The notes below the pieces were generated by a model. That model was not told the origin of the DNA, did not search any database, and saw only the letters and a list, made by a program, of their open reading frames with translations. Below are positions 6,080 to 13,050 of a stretch of DNA of 16,187 nt, piece by piece. Each line of letters opens with the position of its first letter. Within the stretch, counting starts at the first letter, position 1. Position numbers and translations under genes: made by a program. The DNA comes from an uncultured Eubacteriales bacterium (GTDB taxonomy: Bacteria; Bacillota; Clostridia; Oscillospirales; CAG-272): contig USGH01000027.1 in the NCBI GenBank assembly GCA_900554225.1, positions 1 to 16,187 on the forward strand, written 5' to 3'.

Positions 6080-7408
6080 GTGGTGCTGTTTGTGGTCAGT
6101 ATGCTTTTCTACGGTTGGGGAGAGCCGCTTTACATCATTGTAATGCTCATCTCCATCCTCGACGCATACATTTTCGGTTTCTTTATCGAAAAGTATCGTG
6201 ACAACCGGAAAAAGGCGCGTATGTTCATGGTGATTTCGATCTCCATCAACCTCGTCTTCCTCCTGTTCTTCAAATACTGCAACTTCTTTATCGAGAATCT
6301 GCGTCTTCTGCCGTTTCTCACCGACGCGATCCATCCCATTGAGGGACTCAAGCTTCCGATCGGTATCTCGTTCTACACGTTCCAGATCATGTCCTACACC
6401 ATCGACCTGTATCGTGGACAGACCGGTGTACAGAAGAATTTCATCGCGTTCGGCACGTATGTCACCCTGTTCCCGCAGCTCATCGCCGGTCCGATCGTGC
6501 GCTATCGGGACGTGGACGATCAGCTGACGGAACGGACGGAATCGGTGGACAAATTCGCCTCCGGTGTCCATCGCTTCATCGTGGGACTTGGGAAAAAGGT
6601 CCTCATTGGCGACGCTGCCGCCGCGATATACGAATACTTCAAGGCTGCCGGTGAAATTGAGCCTACGACGATGGGCGCGTGGATGATCATGATCTGCTAC
6701 ACGCTGCACATCTATTATGACTTCTCCGGCTATTCCGATATGGCGATCGGACTTGGCAAGATGGTCGGGTTTACCTTTCTTGAAAACTTCAATTATCCCT
6801 ACATCGCGGATAGCATCACGGATTTCTGGAGACGCTGGCACATGTCGCTCGGCACATGGTTCAAGGAATATGTGTACATTCCGCTCGGCGGCAACCGGGT
6901 CGGCAGACTGAAGCAGTACCGAAATATCGCCATCGTGTGGTTCCTTACCGGATTCTGGCATGGCGCAAGCTGGAATTTCATCCTGTGGGGCGTATATTTC
7001 GGCGTAATCCTGATGCTGGAAAAGACGTTTTTGCTGAAGCTCTTTGACCGCCTGCCGCGTTTTGTGCGGCACATCTACGCGCTGCTCCTCATCGGAATCG
7101 GCTGGATCATCTTCTCTTATACCGACTCTGCCGCAGGATTGTCCTGTTTTGCCGCACTATTTGGGATCGGCACCAAGGCATTCGCAAATTCCGTCGTCTG
7201 GTACCAGCTCCTGCACAGCCTGCCGCTATTGACAATCGCAGGAATCGGTGCCACGCCGCTGCCCTCCAGACTGTGGAACAAGCTCGCGGAGAAAAAGCCC
7301 ACGTTGTCCGGTATCGGCGGGATCGCACTTGCCATCCTGTCGTTTGTGGTGGTTGTATCGTACCTTGTGGATTCCACATTCAGCCCATTCCTATATTTCA
7401 TTTTCTAA
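6080..7408 (+). CDS. MBOAT family O-acyltransferase (AlgI/PatA-like), native start codon missing
   Basis: A multi-spanning membrane protein that would pass acetyl groups from the cytoplasm to surface acceptors. Diagnostic segments are LPIGISFYTFQIMSYTID, FPQLIAGPIVRY, YYDFSGYSDMAIGLGKM, FWRRWHMSLGTWFKEYVYIP and TGFWHGASWNF, the last carrying the catalytic histidine (codon 6959-6961, H294 counted from 6080). The first standard start is GTG 6080, without a ribosome site, and it would cut the first membrane helix. Homology-like sequence (VFSSLIFLFAYLTVTLALYY) continues upstream in frame to 5990, directly after the TAA of the lipoprotein gene. Counted from 5990 the product is 472 residues, normal for the family, with the histidine at 324. 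No ATG, GTG or TTG exists in that stretch. The gene is followed by the DHHW gene after 12 bases. The family call is secure; the start is not. Confidence 0.9.
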   Translation: MVLFVVSMLFYGWGEPLYIIVMLISILDAYIFGFFIEKYRDNRKKARMFMVISISINLVFLLFFKYCNFFIENLRLLPFLTDAIHPIEGLKLPIGISFYTFQIMSYTIDLYRGQTGVQKNFIAFGTYVTLFPQLIAGPIVRYRDVDDQLTERTESVDKFASGVHRFIVGLGKKVLIGDAAAAIYEYFKAAGEIEPTTMGAWMIMICYTLHIYYDFSGYSDMAIGLGKMVGFTFLENFNYPYIADSITDFWRRWHMSLGTWFKEYVYIPLGGNRVGRLKQYRNIAIVWFLTGFWHGASWNFILWGVYFGVILMLEKTFLLKLFDRLPRFVRHIYALLLIGIGWIIFSYTDSAAGLSCFAALFGIGTKAFANSVVWYQLLHSLPLLTIAGIGATPLPSRLWNKLAEKKPTLSGIGGIALAILSFVVVVSYLVDSTFSPFLYFIF

Positions 7409-7420
7409 GGAGGAATATCG

Positions 7421-8803
7421 ATGAAACGTAAATTACAGATCACACTTATATCGCTGTTCCTCTTTGTCCTCTACGGCTTCCCGATTCTCTTCGTCGTCCT
7501 GCCGGATCAGTCCTTTTCCGCAGAGGAAAACCGGAACCTGCAAACCTTCCCGGCATTTTCGGTAGAATCGCTCCTCGACGGCTCGTTCTCCTCGAAAATC
7601 AACACGTATTTCGCCGATCAGTTCCCGTTGCGCAACGGATTGGTCGGGATCAAGGGTGTGGCGGAAACTGTGCTGTGGAAGGGTGAGAACAACGGTGTCC
7701 TCCTTGGCTCTGACGGTCAACTCGGCGTGCGTCTCTTCACGATGTACAAAAGCCGCCTGGAACGAACCGCGGATATGGATTTCTACTATGCGGAAAATGT
7801 CCAGTCCGCGATCGATGGTGTCAACGCCTTTGCCGAAAGCTGTTCCCTGCCTCTTGTGACGCTGTTGCCGCCGCGTACCGTGGATGTCGCCGCCGACAGC
7901 TTTTCCTACCCGACTCTGCTGTCCGATCGTCTCCATGAACAGCTGGTCTCCGGCTTTTCATCAGACGCGCATTTTCTCGACGTACTCCCTCTGGTGCGGG
8001 ACAAGCACACTGCGGGGGAATACGTGTATCTGCGCACCGCTTCCGCCATCTACACCCCGAAAAACGGCATTGATTATGTTGGCGACCAGAAAGAATGCTT
8101 TGACGGCGTTGCCGAAAAGCTGAATGCCGGCATTCAGTCCGTAAACGTTGTGGACGTAATGAAAAAGCATGCGGAAGAAGATATTTACCTGCGCACCGAC
8201 CACCACTGGACTACCTACGGCGCGTATCTTGCCTACTGTGAGGTGATGCGGGAATTCGGCATGGAGGCGGAAATTCTCCCGGAATCCGCTTTCACGAAGG
8301 AAACGATCGAGGATTTCTACGGCACCACCTGGTCCAAAGCCGGCTACAAATTTGTAGGTCCGGATACCATCGAGCTGTGGTCCCTCGGAAACGACGATGA
8401 TTTCACGCTGACGTTCTATTCCGCGAAGCAGGCGAAGGATGAGAATGGAAAGATCATCACTGTGCGGGAGCCGTATCAGACGATGACCTCCTTCTACAAC
8501 CGGGATAAGCTCTCGGAAAAGGACAAATACGCGGCCTTCCTCGACGGAACCCACAATGAGCTGACCGTATCGAAAACAAACGGTAATTTTGGCGATCGTG
8601 AGGTACTGCTCATTGCAAAGGACTCCTTTGCCAACACGATGGTACCCTTCCTCAGCCAGCATTTCGACATTGTGATCGTCAATCTGGCAGCAAATCTTAC
8701 AGATCTCTCAAGCTATATCGACCTCTACGGTGCGGACCGTGTGCTTCTCGTTTACAACTGGCAAAATATACTGGAAAACAACAATCTTGCCGCGATCCAT
8801 TGA
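7421..8803 (+). CDS. DHHW family protein (AlgJ-like SGNH-type O-acetylation protein)
   Basis: A 460-residue protein with AAGGAGG seven bases before the ATG. An uncleaved N-terminal anchor (~5-28, rich in L, I and F) puts the rest outside the membrane. After it comes the SAEENRNLQTFP segment usual for DHHW proteins, then an SGNH-hydrolase-like domain with the name-giving motif YLRTDHHWTTYGAYLAY (D260, H261, H262, W263) and a candidate nucleophile serine in LLIAKDSFANTM (S402). The Asp-His before Ser order matches AlgJ/AlgX-type proteins. It should receive acetyl groups from the MBOAT partner encoded just upstream and transfer them to a polysaccharide or wall polymer. The polymer cannot be identified from this window. 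Confidence 0.88.
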   Translation: MKRKLQITLISLFLFVLYGFPILFVVLPDQSFSAEENRNLQTFPAFSVESLLDGSFSSKINTYFADQFPLRNGLVGIKGVAETVLWKGENNGVLLGSDGQLGVRLFTMYKSRLERTADMDFYYAENVQSAIDGVNAFAESCSLPLVTLLPPRTVDVAADSFSYPTLLSDRLHEQLVSGFSSDAHFLDVLPLVRDKHTAGEYVYLRTASAIYTPKNGIDYVGDQKECFDGVAEKLNAGIQSVNVVDVMKKHAEEDIYLRTDHHWTTYGAYLAYCEVMREFGMEAEILPESAFTKETIEDFYGTTWSKAGYKFVGPDTIELWSLGNDDDFTLTFYSAKQAKDENGKIITVREPYQTMTSFYNRDKLSEKDKYAAFLDGTHNELTVSKTNGNFGDREVLLIAKDSFANTMVPFLSQHFDIVIVNLAANLTDLSSYIDLYGADRVLLVYNWQNILENNNLAAIH

Positions 8804-8842
8804 CGGACAGCGTGCAGGATGGAGATGGAATGGAACGAACAT

Positions 8843-10357
8843 ATGAAAAAACGAAATCGAATGCTCTGTTTTCTCTGCGCACTGCTCCTTTTCTCGACGG
8901 TCTCCTGCGGCAAACAGGGGATCAAGGTGGATCAGGAACAGATCAAGGAACAGCTCCAGATCGCGGATCAGAAGGCAAAGGAATCCAAAGCGGCGGTAGA
9001 GGAGTCCAAACGAATCGCACGTGAGGAATCCGAATCGATCCGGAAAGCGGAGGCGGAGTCCAAACGGCTTCAGGCAGAACAGGAGCGCAAGGATAAGGAA
9101 ACCGAAACACACGAGACAAAGGGTCCTGTGGAGAAAGTGATCCTCGACAAAACGGACTATGCCGCGCCCAAATTCACGCCGGAGGTATACGATCCCGCAA
9201 ACAATACACGCGGTCTCAAGGTGTGGGGACTGTCCTACTCCGACGGGGATTACGCCGTGTGCTTCGGACAATGTGCGGTCGGTGCAACGGTCACCCTGGA
9301 AAACGAGGAGGGAAAATTCTCTGTCCAATCCGCCGGCGGCACATTTATGCTCCGATTCTACAGCCCTCTGGTGATGGCTGAGATCACCCTCACCCAATCG
9401 TACAACGGCGAACAGATCGGCGATCCCGTGCAGTATAAGGGTGAGGTAGCGCAGACCGACTTTGGCGACGCATGGAGTGCTCTTGCCGCGGATGGATACC
9501 AGAGCTTCTTCCACAAAATGCTTCCGGATTACATGGGCACGAATCTGCTGGACGACGCGGTCCTTGCCGATGTGACCGAACGGTATCGAGGACGGGTAGA
9601 AAAGCTGGCAACGCAGGTAGGAGACGGCTGTGAGCTGATCTGTGTGCTGGTTCCCTCCTCCATGACGACCTATCCGGAAATGGTCCCTGACATCTACGAA
9701 AAGGCGACCGGCAAGACAAAATTCGACCAGACCAAGGAAGCTCTGGAGGCAGCAGGTGTCACTGTGATCGATATGCGGGACTCCTTCAACGCCCATAAAA
9801 ACGATTCTCTTCCTTTATATTATAGGCAAGACAGCCACTGGGCAGATTACGGCGCATATCTCGCCTATGTGGAGCTGTTTGACTATATCTCCGATCGGTA
9901 TCCGGCTGCCACGCCGCGCAAGTTCAATGAGTTTGAATGGGAGTGGAAATACTACACCGGCGGCGATATGGCGTATTACTTCGGTTTGGACGCGGTGGAA
10001 GGCGGCACCTGCTTTGAATACACCTATCAGCGGTTCATGAATTTCGAAGTACCGCAGCAGCTCTCCGGCATTCAACGATACAAACGGCAGAATTCCATGG
10101 GCTACAGCTCCTACGGAGACGTGATCGTCAACGGCGGCACATTCAAAACCGAGCGGTCGGATCTGCCCGATGTATATGTATACCGCAATTCCTACGGCGC
10201 GCAGATGTTTGACATCATTGCCGAACGCTCCAATACGAGCTTCTTCAACCCGACGTTCACCTACGCCTTCAACCTCGCGCAAATTGCCAAAACCGCACCG
10301 GACTACGTGATCTACGTCATGTCCGAGTGGGATTTCGACAACATTCTCTACAACTGA
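8843..10357 (+). CDS. AlgX/DHHW-like SGNH-type lipoprotein with coiled-coil stalk
   Basis: A 504-residue protein. The start at 8843 was chosen because it gives a clean lipoprotein signal (MKKRNRM, hydrophobic core, STVSC lipobox, C22); in-frame ATGs at 8819 and 8825 would add an acidic extension, and no choice has a strong ribosome site. Residues ~27-90 are a charged Glu/Lys/Gln heptad-like stretch with repeated ESK/AES motifs, almost certainly a coiled-coil or helical stalk. Residues ~110-195 look like a small beta-sandwich (GATVTLENEEGKFSVQSAGG). The C-terminal ~300 residues form an SGNH/AlgX-like domain with YYRQDSHWADYGAYLAY (D330, H332, W333) and a probable nucleophile in YVYRNSYGAQM (S450). 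It is the last gene of the operon and a stem-loop follows its stop. It probably transfers acetyl groups at a distance from the membrane. Confidence 0.85.
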   Translation: MKKRNRMLCFLCALLLFSTVSCGKQGIKVDQEQIKEQLQIADQKAKESKAAVEESKRIAREESESIRKAEAESKRLQAEQERKDKETETHETKGPVEKVILDKTDYAAPKFTPEVYDPANNTRGLKVWGLSYSDGDYAVCFGQCAVGATVTLENEEGKFSVQSAGGTFMLRFYSPLVMAEITLTQSYNGEQIGDPVQYKGEVAQTDFGDAWSALAADGYQSFFHKMLPDYMGTNLLDDAVLADVTERYRGRVEKLATQVGDGCELICVLVPSSMTTYPEMVPDIYEKATGKTKFDQTKEALEAAGVTVIDMRDSFNAHKNDSLPLYYRQDSHWADYGAYLAYVELFDYISDRYPAATPRKFNEFEWEWKYYTGGDMAYYFGLDAVEGGTCFEYTYQRFMNFEVPQQLSGIQRYKRQNSMGYSSYGDVIVNGGTFKTERSDLPDVYVYRNSYGAQMFDIIAERSNTSFFNPTFTYAFNLAQIAKTAPDYVIYVMSEWDFDNILYN

Positions 10358-10364
10358 TTTTCGT

Positions 10365-10402
10365 GAAATCGATCCCGTTTTGAATGATATGGGGTCGATT
10401 TC
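10365..10402 (+). terminator. Stem-loop after the O-acetylation operon, possible terminator
   Basis: GAAATCGATCCC (10365-10376) pairs with GGGGTCGATTTC (10391-10402) across a 14-base loop, eight bases after the stop. It has one mismatch or wobble in twelve pairs. The downstream T-tract is weak (TTCTTACATTCTG), so efficient intrinsic termination is uncertain. Confidence 0.6.
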
Positions 10403-10455
10403 TTACATTCTGATGAAAAATTCCGCAAGAAGTCATGAAATTCCCGATTTTCCCA

Positions 10456-10484
10456 TTGACGTTCCGGAAAAAAGAAGGTACAAT
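10456..10484 (+). promoter_or_regulatory. Promoter of the P-type ATPase/glycosidase transcript
   Basis: TTGACG (10456-10461) and TACAAT (10479-10484) have a 17-bp spacer. The predicted start near 10491 leaves a ~68-base leader containing the 15-bp dyad at 10503-10517. No further promoter is evident before the glycosidase gene at 13051, so the two genes may share this one. Confidence 0.78.
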
Positions 10485-10502
10485 AGTAGTATGTTTTCAC
10501 GA

Positions 10503-10517
10503 AACGTGTCACACGTT
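10503..10517. promoter_or_regulatory. Perfect dyad AACGTGT-C-ACACGTT, candidate operator
   Basis: A seven-base arm perfectly repeated in inverse around one central base, lying about 13-27 bases after the predicted transcription start of the ATPase gene. Either a dimeric repressor site or a leader hairpin is possible; the single-base centre argues for a protein site. Confidence 0.5.
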
Positions 10518-10558
10518 ACATGTTATATTACGAACGCTATCCGATCTACAGGTGATCT

Positions 10559-11527
10559 ATGAATGTAAAAACGCGTCCCACAAAACCAAACGCCCCCCAA
10601 AAAGAAAAAAGGCACAGCCTCCGGAAAAAAATAACGGAAGCCACGCCGTCCGCGCCTGCTCTGCCCATCACAGAAGCGTCGCCGGAGGAAGGATTATCCC
10701 GCGATGCTGTCCGTGAACGGATGGAAAAGGGACTGGTCAACACGCCGGTCGCCTCTCCGGTCAAAAGCGAAAAGCAGATCATCCGTGACAACTGTCTGAC
10801 CTTTTTCAACCTGATTTTCTTGATTCTGGCGGTTTGCCTTGCGCTGGTCGGCTCCTTTGAGGATATGCTGTTCCTCGGCATTGCCATCACGAACACCGCC
10901 ATCGGGATCTTCCAGGAGATCCGCTCCAAACGCACCATCGACAAAATGACCCTCGTCGCCTCCAAAAAGCTGAATGTCGTGCGCGGCGGGAAGATACAGC
11001 AGATCCCGTCAGAGCTTCTGGTACGGGACGACATTGTGGAATTTGCGCACGGGGATCAGATCTGCGCGGATGCCGTCGTCTGCACGGGACAGGTACAGGT
11101 CAATGAATCGCTCATCACCGGCGAGGCGGACGCGATTGTCAAAAATCCGGGCGATCCCCTCCTGTCCGGCAGCTTTGTAATCGCGGGACGGTGCAAATCC
11201 CGGCTGACCAGAGTCGGCGCGGAATCCTATGTCTCCAAATTGACATTGGAGGCGAATATGGATGCGGGTCCGGGCGTCTCCGAAATGCGCGTTGACACGG
11301 CTCATTCGCATCATCGGTATCGCGCTTGTGCCGATGGGGATCGTGCTGTTCTGCAAGCAATACTATATCCTCCATGTGGATCTGAAGGCCGCTGTGGAAT
11401 CGACCGTCGCCGCCCTCATCGGGATGATCCCGGAAGGACTGTATCTTCTGACGAGCGTCGCGTTGGCACTGAGCGTACTGCGACTGGCACGGCGGAAGGT
11501 GCTGGTTCAGGATATGAGCTGCATTGA
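10559..11527 (+). CDS. P-type cation ATPase, N-terminal fragment (frameshifted)
   Basis: The 5' part of a P-type ATPase, starting at an ATG with AGGTGA just upstream. Up to about residue 244 the frame encodes genuine ATPase: a basic N-terminal extension, a cation-ATPase N-terminal segment (GLSRDAVRERMEKGLVN), helices M1-M2 (NCLTFFNLIFLILAVCLALV, then AITNTAIGIFQEIRSKR) and the actuator domain with ESLITGEADAI (T187-G188-E189; the usual TGES serine is alanine). After SEMR (codon 11288-11290) the frame reads nonsense to the TGA at 11527, while the family sequence continues one base over (LTRLIRIIGIALVPMG). This is the split front half of a probably CtpE-like calcium/cation pump. As it stands the fragment would be inactive. 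Confidence 0.8.
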   Translation: MNVKTRPTKPNAPQKEKRHSLRKKITEATPSAPALPITEASPEEGLSRDAVRERMEKGLVNTPVASPVKSEKQIIRDNCLTFFNLIFLILAVCLALVGSFEDMLFLGIAITNTAIGIFQEIRSKRTIDKMTLVASKKLNVVRGGKIQQIPSELLVRDDIVEFAHGDQICADAVVCTGQVQVNESLITGEADAIVKNPGDPLLSGSFVIAGRCKSRLTRVGAESYVSKLTLEANMDAGPGVSEMRVDTAHSHHRYRACADGDRAVLQAILYPPCGSEGRCGIDRRRPHRDDPGRTVSSDERRVGTERTATGTAEGAGSGYELH

Positions 11528-13022
11528 AACCCTTGCGCGTGTGGATGTGCTGTGCGCGGACAAAACCGGGACGATCACAGAGGATACCATGGAGGCTCTC
11601 GATCCGATCCTGTGCCGCGGACAGAAGGAAGAACGGATCCGCACCGTGTTGAATGCCTTTTACGACGGCGCGGATGTAGAAAACGATACGGCGCGCGCTA
11701 TGGTTGCAAAATACTACAGTACCCCCTCCGCATGGAACTGCAAACGCCGGATCCCGTTCACCTCAGCCACCAAATGGAGCGGAGCGGTCTTTATCGGAGA
11801 GGGCAGCTACGTCATCGGCGCGCCGGAATTCATCCTCCAAGGGCGGATCGGCGAGGTTTCGGAGACCGTCAACGACTGGGCGGCACGTGGGTATCGCGTT
11901 GTCCTGCTTGCGGAATACGACGGCATTCCCTCCCAGACAGACGGACTGGAGCCCGCGCTTCTCACACCGATGGCGGTGATTCCTCTGTCCAACCGGATCC
12001 GTCCCGAGGCAAAGGAGACATTCCGGTATTTCGCGGCGCAGGGTGTAGCGGTCAAGGTGATCTCCGGCGACAACCCGCGTACCGTTTCCGAGGTTGCGGG
12101 TCAGGCGGGAATCGAACGCGCGGCAAGCTGGATAGACGCCGGTACGCTGTCCACGGATGAGGATTACGACAAAGCGGTCGAAAAATACACCGTATTCGGC
12201 AGAGTCACACCGGAACAGAAGCGAAAGCTGATCCGTGCGCTCCAGAAAAAGGGGCACACTGTGGCAATGACCGGCGATGGTGTAAACGATGTGCTGGCAT
12301 TGAAGGATGCAGACTGCGGTATCGCTATGGCATCCGGCAGTGATGCGGCTTGTCAGGCTGCACAGCTGGTACTGCTCGAAAACAATTTCCGTACCATGCC
12401 CGCTGTTGTGGCAGAAGGACGTCGGGTCATCAACAACATTGAGCGCGCCGCCTCCCTTTTCCTTGTGAAGAATATTTTCTCGTTCCTTCTCACCTTTGTA
12501 CTCCTGTTCGTCAACCTGCCTTATCCGCTCGTCCCACTCCATCTGTCTATGATCAGTGCGCTGTCGATCGGTTTCCCGTCGTTTGTACTCGCGCTGGAGC
12601 CAAACAAGAGCCGGGTACGGGGAAAATTCATGCGCAATGTACTCCGTGCGGCTCTGCCCGGCGGGATCACCAATCTCTGCATCGTGCTGCTGTTGCAGGC
12701 GTTTGTAGCGGTATTTGATTTTCCGATGGAGCAGCTCTATACCATGACCGCGGTGGTGCTGTCCTTTGTCGGTATTCTTGTGCTGATTCAGGTCAGCCAC
12801 CCCATCGACTGGAAACGCGGTCTGCTCTGCGGCTTCACTGTCCTGCACGGCATATTCGAATTTGTTCCTCTTTCCGCACAAAGCGGTCTTGTCCTTAGCG
12901 TCTTACTCCTGCTCACTGTTTTCATCATGCTGTCCGTCCTCCGGATTCAGCAGTCGCTCCGGCATGGGATCCGTGCGGTACGCGTATGGTGGAAAAAGCG
13001 GCAGGATACAATGGACTTCTAA
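11262..13022 (+). CDS. P-type cation ATPase, C-terminal fragment (frameshifted)
   Basis: The 3' part of the split ATPase, 586 codons from an ATG at 11262; genuine family sequence starts at about residue 11 (LTRLIRIIGIALVPMG). It carries M3-M4 with the IPEGLYLLTSVALALSV motif, the phosphorylation site ADKTGTITED (D100 of the fragment), the nucleotide-binding domain, the hinge MTGDGVNDVLALKDADCGIAM (D339, D343), and the C-terminal helices through LLTVFIMLSVL. The PEGL...ETLARVDVL pattern resembles the CtpE-like branch of P-type ATPases, so calcium or another divalent cation is a plausible substrate. GGAGG at 11248-11252 lies nine bases before the ATG, so separate translation is conceivable, although that codon pair (Leu-Glu-Ala) is also just family sequence. 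With the upstream fragment it is best treated as one disrupted gene, 10559-13022. Confidence 0.85.
   Translation: MRVRASPKCALTRLIRIIGIALVPMGIVLFCKQYYILHVDLKAAVESTVAALIGMIPEGLYLLTSVALALSVLRLARRKVLVQDMSCIETLARVDVLCADKTGTITEDTMEALDPILCRGQKEERIRTVLNAFYDGADVENDTARAMVAKYYSTPSAWNCKRRIPFTSATKWSGAVFIGEGSYVIGAPEFILQGRIGEVSETVNDWAARGYRVVLLAEYDGIPSQTDGLEPALLTPMAVIPLSNRIRPEAKETFRYFAAQGVAVKVISGDNPRTVSEVAGQAGIERAASWIDAGTLSTDEDYDKAVEKYTVFGRVTPEQKRKLIRALQKKGHTVAMTGDGVNDVLALKDADCGIAMASGSDAACQAAQLVLLENNFRTMPAVVAEGRRVINNIERAASLFLVKNIFSFLLTFVLLFVNLPYPLVPLHLSMISALSIGFPSFVLALEPNKSRVRGKFMRNVLRAALPGGITNLCIVLLLQAFVAVFDFPMEQLYTMTAVVLSFVGILVLIQVSHPIDWKRGLLCGFTVLHGIFEFVPLSAQSGLVLSVLLLLTVFIMLSVLRIQQSLRHGIRAVRVWWKKRQDTMDF
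11287..11292 (+). other. Frameshift site in the P-type ATPase gene
   Basis: The reading frame must move by one base between CGC (11288-11290) and TTG (11292-11294) to keep the family sequence SEMR-x-LTRLIRIIG. Relatives have one residue between R and L, so losing one CG from a GCGCGCG run (leaving GCGCG at 11287-11291) is the simplest cause. Confidence 0.75.
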
Positions 13023-13050
13023 TCTCGATTCTGAATAGGAGAATGTGACA

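Noticed and set aside
6014..7072. 352-residue minus-strand ORF
   Set aside because: Antisense of the MBOAT gene, His/Asp/Arg-rich composition typical of a complementary strand of a membrane protein gene.
11287..11292. Programmed ribosomal frameshift in the ATPase
   Set aside because: No slippery heptamer, adjacent stop codon or strong downstream structure is seen, and P-type ATPases are not known to use one here; a simple CG deletion is a better explanation.
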